NCBI GenBank assembly: GCA_963701265.1
Contig: OY969581.1
Span: 1,488,001 to 1,552,000, forward strand
Reading direction: 5' to 3'
Length of the DNA: 64,000 nucleotides
Source of the DNA: VRUE01 sp963701265
GTDB taxonomy: Bacteria > Actinomycetota > Thermoleophilia > Solirubrobacterales > 70-9
Shown here: in pieces, positions 27,318-35,239 of the stretch
Layout of the letters: each line of letters opens with the position of its first letter
How positions within the stretch are numbered: the first letter of the stretch is position 1
Position numbers and translations under genes: made by a program
Notes under the pieces: generated by a model
What the model was told of the DNA's origin: nothing
Database searches by the model: none
The model's input: the letters and a program-made list of their open reading frames with translations, nothing else

Positions 27318-28206
27318 GTTCTGCGGCATCGAGCTGAGGCACCCTGTGGTCAACGCCTCCGGCACCTTCGATGCGATTGCCGCGCAGCGCGTCTACGGCG
27401 ACGCACTCTTCGAGGATTTCCCCTTCTCGGCCTTCGTCTCCAAGACGATCACCCCCGAGCCGCGGAGCGGCAACGAGCCGCAGCGGATCTGGGAGACGCC
27501 GGCGGGGATGATCAACTCGATCGGCCTGCCCAACAAGGGCTTGGACGGCTTCCTCGCCGAGGATCTGCCGCAGCTGGCACGGCTGCCGGTGCCGCTGATC
27601 GTTTCCGTCATGGCCACCGGCCACGAGGAGTTCGCGCGACTGGTGAAGGGCGTAGGGGGGAGGGACGAGGTGGCGGCGATTGAGCTCAACGTCTCCTGCC
27701 CCAACGTCCACTCCGGCCTGATCGTCGGTGAGCAGCCCGAAGAGACGGAGTCTTTGCTGGAGGCCCTGCGGCCACTGACCGAGAAGCCGCTGATCGTCAA
27801 GCTGACACCCAACGTCGCGGGCCCCGCCGACGTCGCCGCCGCGGCCGAGCAGGGTGGGGCGGACGCGGTCTCCCTGATCAACACGCTGAAGGCGAGCGCG
27901 ATTGACCCGGCCACCGGTGAGCCCGGAATCGCAGCCGGTCACGGCGGCCTCTCCGGTCCAGCGGTGAGGCCGGTGGCGGTTGCCCAGGTGCGTGCCGTGG
28001 CTGCCGTCGTCGGCATCCCGATCGTCGGCATGGGCGGCGTCTCCAGCGGCGCCGACGCGGTCGAAATGCTTGCCGCGGGAGCAGCACTGGTGGCGGTTGG
28101 AACGGAGAACTTCCGCGATCCAAGGGCCGGCAACCGGATAGCGGGCGAGATCGCCGGAGCGCTCGAAACCGGTCGAAGCAGCACTCCAATCGGCAACGCC
28201 GCCTGA
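27310..28206 (+). CDS. pyrD: Dihydroorotate dehydrogenase (class I-B catalytic subunit)
   Basis: A 298-residue FMN enzyme oxidising dihydroorotate to orotate. LRHPVVNASGTFD, the active-site cysteine in ELNVSCPNVHSGL (near residue 136) and VGMGGVSSGADAVEML match the I-B type, which uses cysteine as base and needs PyrK; class II enzymes use serine. ATG 27310 overlaps the pyrK end. It closes the operon; orotate phosphoribosyltransferase and OMP decarboxylase genes are not in the window. A small AACCTC/GAGGTT hairpin follows the stop but lacks a T tract. Confidence 0.93.
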   Translation: MLEFCGIELRHPVVNASGTFDAIAAQRVYGDALFEDFPFSAFVSKTITPEPRSGNEPQRIWETPAGMINSIGLPNKGLDGFLAEDLPQLARLPVPLIVSVMATGHEEFARLVKGVGGRDEVAAIELNVSCPNVHSGLIVGEQPEETESLLEALRPLTEKPLIVKLTPNVAGPADVAAAAEQGGADAVSLINTLKASAIDPATGEPGIAAGHGGLSGPAVRPVAVAQVRAVAAVVGIPIVGMGGVSSGADAVEMLAAGAALVAVGTENFRDPRAGNRIAGEIAGALETGRSSTPIGNAA

Positions 28207-28256
28207 ACCTCAACTGGAGGTTTAGGTGAATTTCGGCGTAATTGGCTCGCATGGCC

Positions 28257-28284
28257 TTGCACGCCCGCGACCCGCGGCTATACT
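28257..28284 (+). promoter_or_regulatory. Sigma70-type promoter of mihF
   Basis: TTGCAC (28257-28262) and TATACT (28279-28284) are separated by 16 bases, close to the vegetative consensus. The ATG of mihF lies 10 bases after the -10 box, so the mRNA would have at most a few leader bases. This is one of the clearest promoters in the window. Confidence 0.75.
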
Positions 28285-28294
28285 CGCCGCCCAC

Positions 28295-28627
28295 ATGCCT
28301 GCCCCAGTCAAGACCTCCGCCGCCGCTCCCGAGCGATCGCTGGACCAGCGGATGGACGCTCTCAAACGCGCCAACGACATCCGCACTGCTCGCGCGAAGC
28401 TGAAGAAGGACCTCAAAGCCGGCAAGGCAAACATCCACACGCTGCTGCTCGACCCCCCCGATTACGTACTCACCGCAAAGGTCTTCGACATGCTCCTGGC
28501 AGTGCCGAAGTACGGCCGGGTGAAGACGAATCGGATCCTCAATCAGTGCCGGATCTCGCCGTCAAAGACGATCGGCGGACTGTCCGAGCGCCAACGCGCA
28601 GAGCTCGTCTCACAGCTCCGCCGATAG
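28295..28627 (+). CDS. mihF: Actinobacterial integration host factor
   Basis: A 110-residue mIHF-type nucleoid protein with an N-terminal helix and a C-terminal helix-two-turn-helix DNA-binding region. The family core is seen in RMDALKRANDIRTARAKLKK, KVFDMLLAVPKYGRVKTNRI and CRISPSKTIGGLSERQRAEL. mIHF binds and bends DNA and was first found as the host factor for mycobacteriophage L5 integration. I use ATG 28295 rather than 28226, because the promoter -10 box lies between them. It precedes gmk, the order conserved in Actinomycetota. Confidence 0.93.
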   Translation: MPAPVKTSAAAPERSLDQRMDALKRANDIRTARAKLKKDLKAGKANIHTLLLDPPDYVLTAKVFDMLLAVPKYGRVKTNRILNQCRISPSKTIGGLSERQRAELVSQLRR

Positions 28628-28649
28628 CCCAGTCAGTATTCCCGGCCGC

Positions 28650-29228
28650 ATGGCCAAGGTCTTCGTCATCACCGGTCCCTCGGGGGTCGGCAAGGGAACT
28701 CTGATCTCGACGCTGCTCGAGCGCGTTCCCGACCTCGAGCTCTCGATTTCTGCCACGACTCGCGAGCCTCGCAAGGGCGAGGTGAACGGTCGCGATTACC
28801 ACTTCCTCACGCCCGAGGAATTCGACCAGCGGATCAAGGCCGAAGACTTCATCGAGTTCGCCACCTACAGCGGCCACCGTTACGGAACCCTGCGCTCGGA
28901 GGTTCGGCGGCGCCTCGACGAGGGCCACTCGGTCGTGCTCGAGATCGAGGTCCAGGGTGCGCGCCAGGTACGCGCCGCGATGCGCGAGTCGGTCCAGGTC
29001 TTCATCGCTCCGCCGGACCCCGCATCGTTGCGCCGTCGGCTCGAGTCGCGCGGCACCGACAGCCTCGAGGCGATCGACGCCCGGCTTGAAGTCGCCGAGC
29101 AGGAGCTGGCCGCCCAGGGCGAGTTCGCCCACACCCTCGTCAACGATGATCTCGACCGCGCCGCCGCTGAGCTGGAGGGAATCGTGCGCGCCGAGTTGGG
29201 GATACCTCTAGACTCCGGAGCCGAATGA
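28650..29228 (+). CDS. gmk: Guanylate kinase
   Basis: A 192-residue enzyme phosphorylating GMP to GDP with ATP. The P-loop GPSGVGKGT is at residues 9-17, GMP-binding residues are in SATTREPRKGEVNGRDYHF, and EIEVQGARQV and the lid region with RRRLESRGTD follow. Length is normal. It starts 22 bases after mihF and overlaps rpoZ as ATGA. Confidence 0.95.
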   Translation: MAKVFVITGPSGVGKGTLISTLLERVPDLELSISATTREPRKGEVNGRDYHFLTPEEFDQRIKAEDFIEFATYSGHRYGTLRSEVRRRLDEGHSVVLEIEVQGARQVRAAMRESVQVFIAPPDPASLRRRLESRGTDSLEAIDARLEVAEQELAAQGEFAHTLVNDDLDRAAAELEGIVRAELGIPLDSGAE

Positions 29229-29458
29229 TCAAACCACGCGTTGACAAGCTCCTTGACCACACTGACTCCCACTACGCGGCCGTAGTAGTCGCCGCCAAGC
29301 GGGCCCGTCAGATCAACAGCTACTACCACAGCCTCGGCGAGGGCAGCTTTGGTGAGTACCCGCCGCCGATGGTCGATATTCCCGGCGACAGGAACTACCT
29401 CTCGGTTGCGCTTGAAGAGGTCGCTGCGGGCAAGCTCAAATACGAGTACCGCTCCTAA
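29225..29458 (+). CDS. rpoZ: RNA polymerase omega subunit
   Basis: A 77-residue omega subunit, which chaperones the RNA polymerase beta-prime subunit. The conserved core is HYAAVVVAAKRARQINSYY at residues ~17-35, and the C-terminal part YLSVALEEVAAGKLKYEY is typical of Actinomycetota. It overlaps the end of gmk (ATGA), and a TAGACT box inside the gmk 3' end could give an extra start. Without the gene context this short ORF would be easy to miss. Confidence 0.93.
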   Translation: MIKPRVDKLLDHTDSHYAAVVVAAKRARQINSYYHSLGEGSFGEYPPPMVDIPGDRNYLSVALEEVAAGKLKYEYRS

Positions 29459-29493
29459 GCGCGCTCCGGCACGGCCGGATCCAAGGAACAGCC

Positions 29494-30738
29494 ATGGCCA
29501 GAATCCTGCTCGGCGTAAGCGGAGGGATTGCCGCCTACAAGGCGCTCGAGCTGGCGCGCCTGGCGACAACTGCTGGCCATGGCGTCCGCGTGCTGATGAC
29601 CGAGGGGGCGACTCGCTTCGTCGGTTCCGCCTCCTTCGAGGGCATCGTCGGCGCGCCGGTGCTGCTCTCCGAGTTCGAACGCGATCCGCTGCGCGGGGCG
29701 TTCCCCGGAGACTCGGCGCCCACCCACGACCCGATCGGGCACCTCGAGCTGGCCACCAACTGCGATGCCTACCTCGTCGCTCCGGCCTCGGCCAACACGA
29801 TCGCCAAGCTCGCCAGCGGCCAGGCGGACTCGATGGTCACCACCTCCTTCCTCGCCTGCACGGCACCGCGCCTGCTCGCGCCGGCAATGAACAACCGCAT
29901 GTATGCCGACCCGGCGACGCAGGCCAACCTGACGACCCTGCGCGAGCGGGGCGTGGTTGTGATCGAGCCCGACGAGGGCGCTCTCGCTTCGCGCGGCGAG
30001 TACGGCAAGGGCCGGCTCCCCGATCCCGCCCAGCTGCTGGCCCGGATCGAAGCCGAGCTGCCCACCGGTGAGCGCCCCTGGGACGGCCTGCGCGTGCTCG
30101 TCACCGCCGGCGGCACCCGCGAGCCGATCGACTCGGTCCGCTTCCTCGGCAACCGCTCCAGCGGCCGCATGGGCATCGCCCTCGCCGCCGCCGCCGCCCG
30201 CCGCGGGGCAGACGTAACCCTGATCGCCGCCAACGTCAGCCTGCCCGAGCCCCCCGGCGTCCACCGCATCGACGTCGAGACGACGGCCCAGCTCGCCGAA
30301 GCGGCCCGTGCCGAGTTTCCGAAGGCCCGGGTCCTGCTCATGGCCGCCGCCCCCGCTGACTTCAAGGCAAGCGACGTTGCAAGCGGCAAGCTGACCCGCG
30401 ACGCCTCGCTCGACCTCCACCTCGAGCCCACCGAGGACATCCTCGCCAGCCTCGCCGACACCCGCAACGACGACCAGACGGTGGTTGCCTTCGCCGCCGA
30501 AGCCGGCAACAACGTCGACCGCGCTCGCGAGAAGCTGACCCGCAAGAACGCCGACCTAATCGTCCTAAACGACATCTCAAACCCAGCGATCGGCTTCGAG
30601 AGCAGCGAAAACGCCATAACCCTGATCGACTCAGCGAGTGCAGACCCCGTCCCACGAGCTTCGAAGGACCAAATCGCGGAAGCGATCCTCGCGAGAGTCG
30701 ACCAACTCAGAAGCAAGTCAGCTCAACCTAAGACGTAG
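29494..30738 (+). CDS. coaBC: Phosphopantothenoylcysteine decarboxylase/synthase
   Basis: A 414-residue fused enzyme of coenzyme A synthesis. The N-terminal flavoprotein CoaC domain starts LLGVSGGIAAYKALEL and includes the active-site segment LAPAMNNRMYADPATQ. The C-terminal CoaB domain, from about residue 195, has VLVTAGGTREPIDSVRFLGN, RSSGRMG and MAAAPADFK, and uses CTP to join phosphopantothenate and cysteine. It lies 36 bases after rpoZ, as in other actinobacteria. The last ~45 codons are visibly less GC-rich than the rest. Confidence 0.94.
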   Translation: MARILLGVSGGIAAYKALELARLATTAGHGVRVLMTEGATRFVGSASFEGIVGAPVLLSEFERDPLRGAFPGDSAPTHDPIGHLELATNCDAYLVAPASANTIAKLASGQADSMVTTSFLACTAPRLLAPAMNNRMYADPATQANLTTLRERGVVVIEPDEGALASRGEYGKGRLPDPAQLLARIEAELPTGERPWDGLRVLVTAGGTREPIDSVRFLGNRSSGRMGIALAAAAARRGADVTLIAANVSLPEPPGVHRIDVETTAQLAEAARAEFPKARVLLMAAAPADFKASDVASGKLTRDASLDLHLEPTEDILASLADTRNDDQTVVAFAAEAGNNVDRAREKLTRKNADLIVLNDISNPAIGFESSENAITLIDSASADPVPRASKDQIAEAILARVDQLRSKSAQPKT

Positions 30739-30764
30739 CTCCAGCGGCGACAGGACCCGCTGGC

Positions 30765-30787
30765 CTACCGTCAACGCGAGCTATACT
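30765..30787 (+). promoter_or_regulatory. Putative promoter of the rimP-nusA-infB operon
   Basis: TATACT (30782-30787) is identical to the mihF -10 box. The best -35 match is weak (CTGGCC ending at 30765, spacer 16). It overlaps a CCAGCGG/CCGCTGG stem (30741-30763) that may be a remnant of the coaBC 3' end. The expected start near 30794 lies upstream of the strong terminator at 30821-30844, so this promoter would feed into it. Confidence 0.5.
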
Positions 30788-30820
30788 CGCCCCAAGCTTT
30801 TCGTCTCACCGCAGTACCGG

Positions 30821-30844
30821 AAGTGGGCCTGGCCCACTTTTTTT
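30821..30844 (+). terminator. Intrinsic terminator in front of rimP-nusA (attenuator candidate)
   Basis: AAGTGGGCC-T-GGCCCACTT (30821-30839) is a near-perfect palindrome followed by seven Ts (30838-30844). It ends 13 bases before the rimP ATG at 30858. No room is left for a normal promoter after it, so either transcription of the whole nusA operon must read through, or a promoter overlaps it (a poor TACGGC box exists at 30844). It may also end coaBC transcripts. Confidence 0.85.
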
Positions 30845-30857
30845 ACGGCCTCAACCG

Positions 30858-31097
30858 ATGGAAGACCTCCAGCAAGACATTCAGCAGCAGCTCCGCGAGC
30901 TCGACTCAGAGCTCGATCTCGTCGCGCTCGAGCAGCCGAGCAAGGAAGCCTTGCGGCTCTTCATCGACCATCCCGGTGGCGTTGACCTCGCCCTCTGCGA
31001 ACGGGTCACCCATCACCTCAACCACCTGCGGGCCGAGTACGCGCTGGAGGTTTCCTCGCCCGGCCCCAAGTACAGCAATCAGAAGGAGATCCAGTGA
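30858..31097 (+). CDS. rimP: Minimal RimP (ribosome maturation factor, N-terminal domain only)
   Basis: A 79-residue protein matching the N-terminal domain of RimP, which assists 30S subunit maturation. Recognisable parts are LRLFIDHPGGVDLALCERV at residues ~32-50 and YALEVSSPGP near residues 61-70. Ordinary RimP has ~150 residues, with a C-terminal SH3-like domain that is wholly absent here. The stop overlaps the nusA GTG (GTGA) and no continuation was found in the other frames, so this looks like a real reduction rather than a frameshift. The position directly before nusA is the classic rimP position and supports the call. Confidence 0.8.
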   Translation: MEDLQQDIQQQLRELDSELDLVALEQPSKEALRLFIDHPGGVDLALCERVTHHLNHLRAEYALEVSSPGPKYSNQKEIQ

Positions 31098-32647
31098 GCA
31101 AGGAGATCGTCGAAGCAGTCAAGGCACTGGAGCAGGAGAAGGGGATCTCCGCCGACAAGCTGATGGACGCGCTCGCCGACGCGCTCCTCTCCGCCTACAA
31201 GAAGACGCCCGGGGCGGCCAAATACGCCCGCGTCGACCTCGATCACGAAACCGGCGACTTCCTCGTCTTCGAACTGATCCTGCCGCCCGAGCTGGAGGAG
31301 AAGCTGCTGGCCGAGGCTGCCGAGGCGCAGGAGGAGGAAGAGCGCGAAGTCGACCCCGAGACGGGCGAACTGCGCGAGCCCGAGGATCCCGAGCTCGACC
31401 CGGAGATGATCGCTCCCTACGAGGACCAGATCGAGACCCGCGACGTCACCCCCGAAGACTTCGGCCGCATCGCCGCGCAGACGGCCAAGCAGGTGATTCT
31501 GCAGCGGATTCGCGAGGCCGAACGGATGATGATGTTCGAGGAGTACCAGGACCGGGTTGGCGAGCTGATCACGGGGATCATCCAGCAGTCCGACAAGCGC
31601 TACACGCTGGTTCAGCTGCGTGAGCGAGTCGAGGCATTGCTGCCCAAGTCCGAGCAGGTCTACAACGAGCGCTACGACCACGGCATGCGGGTCAAGGCCG
31701 TGATCACCGACGTCTCCGACTCGACCAAAGGCCCGGCGATCGTCGTCTCCCGTCGCAGCTCCGAGCTGATCAAGAAGCTCTTCGAAATGGAGGTGCCGGA
31801 GATCGCCGACAAACTGGTCGAGATCGTCGGCGTCGCCCGCGAGCCCGGCTATCGCTCGAAGATCGCGGTGATCTCCCACGCCGACGGCGTCGACCCGGTC
31901 GGCGCCTGCGTCGGCCCGCGCGGCTCGCGCGTGCGGATGGTCGTCTCCGAGCTGCGCGGCGAGAAGATCGACATCATTCCCCACAACGACGAGCCCGCCC
32001 GCTTCGTCGCCAAGGCGCTCTCGCCGGCACGGGTGCGCGAGGTGATCGTCGACGACGACGAGCGCCAGGCGACCGTGATCGTGCCCGACGACCAGCTCTC
32101 GCTGGCGATCGGCCGCGACGGCCAGAACGCCCGCCTCGCCGCCCGCCTCACCGGCTGGCGGGTCGACATCAAGTCCGAGACCGAGTTCTCCCAGGAGGAC
32201 CAGGACGTCGAGTACGAGGGTGAAGAAACCTTTGACGGGCGTTGCATGGCGGTGCTCTCCAACGGCCGCCGCTGCCCCAACGCGGCGATCGAGGGGTCGA
32301 CTTACTGCGGCTTGCCGTCACATCAGGCCCTGAGCCGCTTCGACACCAATCAGATCGCCGTATTGGCGCCGATCCCCGAGGCCGAAGTCGAAATCCTCGC
32401 CGATCCCGACGCCGATCAAGGTCAGGTTGACGAGATCGTGGCCAAGGCTGAGTCCGAATTCGTCGAGGAGGTTGCGGAGGAAGAGGCTCCTGAGGATGAG
32501 GCGGAGTCGCCCGCGGGTCCTGTCGCCGCGGGAGGATCGCCTGAGGCTGAGCAGCCTCAGGACGAAGCTCCGGATGAACCCGGAGACGAGCCCGCCACTG
32601 AGCAGTCCGAAACTGAGCCAGTTGCCGAGGAGGCAGAGCAAGCGTAG
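31094..32647 (+). CDS. nusA: Transcription termination/antitermination factor NusA with CCCH zinc-like motif
   Basis: A 517-residue NusA that binds RNA polymerase and modulates pausing, termination and antitermination. The order is: N-terminal polymerase-binding domain (with an acidic insert around residues 75-110), the S1 domain (YDHGMRVKAVITDVS), then two KH domains (GACVGPRGSRVRMV, and DQLSLAIGRDGQNARLAA near residue 335). Beyond the usual end, residues 384-410 form a Cys-Cys-Cys-His motif spaced C-x9-C-x10-C-x4-H. An acidic low-complexity tail (Glu/Ala/Pro) follows. GTG start in the rimP stop; the TAG stop overlaps the infB GTG. The zinc-like motif is unusual for NusA. Confidence 0.92.
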   Translation: MSKEIVEAVKALEQEKGISADKLMDALADALLSAYKKTPGAAKYARVDLDHETGDFLVFELILPPELEEKLLAEAAEAQEEEEREVDPETGELREPEDPELDPEMIAPYEDQIETRDVTPEDFGRIAAQTAKQVILQRIREAERMMMFEEYQDRVGELITGIIQQSDKRYTLVQLRERVEALLPKSEQVYNERYDHGMRVKAVITDVSDSTKGPAIVVSRRSSELIKKLFEMEVPEIADKLVEIVGVAREPGYRSKIAVISHADGVDPVGACVGPRGSRVRMVVSELRGEKIDIIPHNDEPARFVAKALSPARVREVIVDDDERQATVIVPDDQLSLAIGRDGQNARLAARLTGWRVDIKSETEFSQEDQDVEYEGEETFDGRCMAVLSNGRRCPNAAIEGSTYCGLPSHQALSRFDTNQIAVLAPIPEAEVEILADPDADQGQVDEIVAKAESEFVEEVAEEEAPEDEAESPAGPVAAGGSPEAEQPQDEAPDEPGDEPATEQSETEPVAEEAEQA

Positions 32648-34899
32648 TGGCAAAAAAACGGGTTCACGAGATCGCGAAAGCGCAGGGGCTGGAGAGCAAG
32701 GATGTTCTTGCCGCGCTCAAAAGCGCTGGTATCGAGGCCAAAGCGGCTGCGTCAAGCGTGGACGAGGCCGATGCGCTGAAGGCGATCCAGGCCGCCAAGG
32801 GAAACGGCGGAGCTGCTGCCGCCGAGGCCAAGAAACCCGCAGCCGCAGCTGCTCAAAAAGAGGCACCGGCAAAGCCCGCTCCAGCACAGCAGGCGCCGGC
32901 GAAACCGGCGGCAAAGCCCGCCGGGGCGTCGAAAGGTCCCGTTCGTCCCGCCGGCAAAACCGCCGCCGGCGGTGGAGGCGGCGCCAGCGGCAAAAAGCGG
33001 CGCGTCGTGATCGATTCCCAAGCTGCCCGCCGCGACCAGATGGGTGGCCCGCCGCCACAACGGCCGCCACGCCGCCGTGGTGGCCGCCGCCGCCGGCCGC
33101 TGCTGGAGGAGCCGCCGCCCAAAGTCGAGGCGGCAGAGCCCGAGGCGACCAAGGTCCCAGCCGGGGCAACGGTCCGCGAGGTCGCCGAGCTGCTCGGGCT
33201 GGGCAGCTCCGAGGTGATCAAGAAGCTGATGACGATGGGGGAGATGGCCACCCTCACCCAGACCCTGACCGACGAGTCGATCTCGGCGATTGCCGACGAG
33301 TACGACCGCAAAATCGAGATCGTTACCGCCGCCGACGAGGAGCCGGAGGAACCTGCCTTCGAGGACAGCGACGAGGAGCTCGCCGACCGGCCGCCCGTGG
33401 TCACGATCATGGGCCACGTCGATCACGGCAAGACCTCGCTGCTGGACGCGATCCGCGAGACCGAGGTCGCCGCCGGCGAGGCCGGTGGCATCACCCAGCA
33501 CATCGGTGCCTACCAGGTCCACCACGAGGAGAAGACGATCACCTTCCTCGACACGCCCGGCCACGCCGCCTTCACCGCGATGCGCGCCCGCGGCGCCAAG
33601 GTCACCGACATCGCCGTCGTCGTCGTCGCTGCTGACGACGGCGTGATGCCGCAGACCAAAGAGGCGATCGACCACGCCCGTGCCGCCGACGTGCCGATCC
33701 TGATCGCGGTCAACAAGATCGACAAGGAGGGCGCCCAGCCCGACCGCGTCCGCAACGAGCTTGCCGCCGACGGCCTCACCCCCGAGGACTGGGGTGGCGA
33801 CACGGTCTACGTTGACGTTTCCGCCAAGACCCGCGAAGGGCTCGACAAACTGCTCGAGATGATCCTGCTCGTCACCGAGCTGGAGGAACTGGGCGCCAAC
33901 CCCGATGCCCCCGCTTCGGGCACGGTGGTCGAGTCCCAGCTCGATCCGGGGCGTGGCCCCGTGGTCACGATCCTGGTCCAGCGCGGCACGCTCAAGGTCG
34001 GCGACTCGCTCGTCGCCGGACCGCAGTGGGGCCGGGTGCGGGCAATGCACGATTTCACCGGTACCCGCGTGCAGAGCGCCGGCCCTGGTATGCCGGTCGA
34101 GGTTCTTGGCTTCGACGGCGTTGCCGACGCCGGCGAGTACGTGCACGCGGTCGAGAACGACCGCCGCGCCCGCCAGGAGGCCCAGGAGCGCGCCAACCGG
34201 CTCAAGACCGAGCAGCTGGCCCGTCGCCAGGCCCGCAAGGTCAGCCTCGAGGAGGTCTTCTCGCGGGTCCAGGAGGGCGAGATCAAGGAGCTCAACATCG
34301 TGCTCAAGGCCGACGTGGCCGGCTCGCTGGAGGCGCTGCAGGACGAGATCGCCAAGGTGCCCCAGGAGCAGGTCGGGATCAACATCATCCACTCCCAGAC
34401 CGGCGGCATCAACGAGTCCGACGTGATGCTGGCGGCGGCCTCGGAAGCGATCATCATCGGCTTCAACGTGCGGCCGCTGGCCGATGCTCGCCGCGCCGCC
34501 GAGCGCGAGGGCGTCGACGTCCGCACCTACTCGGTGATTTACAAAATCACCGAAGACCTGCGCAACGCGATGGAGGGCATGCTGGAGGCGATCGAGGTCG
34601 AGGAGACGCTCGGCGAGGCCGAGGTCAAGCAGACCTTCAAGGCCTCCAAGGTCGGCCGCATCGCCGGTTGCATCGTCAACGAGGGCAAGGTCACGCGCAC
34701 CGCCAGCGTCCGCCTGGTTCGCGAGGGGACCGTGATCTGGGACGGCAAACTCGGCTCCCTGCGCCGCTTCAAAGACAACGTGCAGGAAGTCGAGGAGGGC
34801 CAGGAGTGCGGCGTCGTTCTCGACGGCTACGCTGACGTCAAGGAGGGGGACATGCTCGAGTTCTACGAGACAAAGCAGGTCGAGCAGACGCTGGACTAA
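32647..34899 (+). CDS. infB: Translation initiation factor IF-2
   Basis: A 750-residue GTPase that brings initiator tRNA to the 30S subunit. The N-terminal IF2_N motif (RVHEIAKAQGLESKDVLAAL) is followed by an Ala/Pro/Lys-rich linker to about residue 155. A second IF2_N motif (VREVAELLGLGSSEVIKKL) and the G domain come next: G1 GHVDHGKTSLL near residue 257, G3 DTPGHAAF, G4 NKID. C-terminal beta-barrel domains include RGTLKVGDSLV. GTG start overlapping the nusA stop by one base. Confidence 0.96.
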   Translation: MAKKRVHEIAKAQGLESKDVLAALKSAGIEAKAAASSVDEADALKAIQAAKGNGGAAAAEAKKPAAAAAQKEAPAKPAPAQQAPAKPAAKPAGASKGPVRPAGKTAAGGGGGASGKKRRVVIDSQAARRDQMGGPPPQRPPRRRGGRRRRPLLEEPPPKVEAAEPEATKVPAGATVREVAELLGLGSSEVIKKLMTMGEMATLTQTLTDESISAIADEYDRKIEIVTAADEEPEEPAFEDSDEELADRPPVVTIMGHVDHGKTSLLDAIRETEVAAGEAGGITQHIGAYQVHHEEKTITFLDTPGHAAFTAMRARGAKVTDIAVVVVAADDGVMPQTKEAIDHARAADVPILIAVNKIDKEGAQPDRVRNELAADGLTPEDWGGDTVYVDVSAKTREGLDKLLEMILLVTELEELGANPDAPASGTVVESQLDPGRGPVVTILVQRGTLKVGDSLVAGPQWGRVRAMHDFTGTRVQSAGPGMPVEVLGFDGVADAGEYVHAVENDRRARQEAQERANRLKTEQLARRQARKVSLEEVFSRVQEGEIKELNIVLKADVAGSLEALQDEIAKVPQEQVGINIIHSQTGGINESDVMLAAASEAIIIGFNVRPLADARRAAEREGVDVRTYSVIYKITEDLRNAMEGMLEAIEVEETLGEAEVKQTFKASKVGRIAGCIVNEGKVTRTASVRLVREGTVIWDGKLGSLRRFKDNVQEVEEGQECGVVLDGYADVKEGDMLEFYETKQVEQTLD

Positions 34900-34900
34900 G

Positions 34901-35239
34901 ATGGCCGCTCCTCGCATGCGCCGCATCAACGAGGTGCTTCGCGAGGTGATTGGTGCTGCCATCGCCGATTTGAGTGACCCGCGCATCGGCTTCGTAACCG
35001 TGACCTCTGTGGAGACAAGCCCGGACCTGCGCGCCGCCAAGGTGTACGTCAGCGTGCTCGGCTCCGAGGAGGAGAGAGAGGCGACGATGGTTGGCCTCGC
35101 CTCCTCGCACGGCGTCCTGCAGTCGAAGATCGCGGCCGAGACGCGGATGAAGCGCACCCCGACTTTGACCTTTCACTACGACGAGACCGTCGAGCAGGGG
35201 ATGCGGATCTCCGAATTGCTCGAGGGGGAAGAGCCTTGA
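34901..35239 (+). CDS. rbfA: 30S ribosome-binding factor A
   Basis: A 112-residue KH-like protein that binds pre-30S particles and helps 16S rRNA 5'-end maturation. Recognisable parts are MRRINEVLREVIGAAIADLSD, VTSVETSPDLRAAKVYVSVLG and TPTLTFHYDETVEQGMRI. It follows infB by 1 base and overlaps the DHH phosphatase gene as TTGA. Position and length are standard. Confidence 0.94.
   Translation: MAAPRMRRINEVLREVIGAAIADLSDPRIGFVTVTSVETSPDLRAAKVYVSVLGSEEEREATMVGLASSHGVLQSKIAAETRMKRTPTLTFHYDETVEQGMRISELLEGEEP

Noticed and set aside
28206..28222. AACCTC/GAGGTT hairpin after pyrD as an intrinsic terminator.
   Set aside because: The stem is short and is followed by TTTAGG rather than a T run.
30741..30763. 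CCAGCGG/CCGCTGG stem after coaBC as a terminator.
   Set aside because: No T tract follows and it overlaps the presumed -35 region; the T7 hairpin at 30821-30844 is the better candidate.
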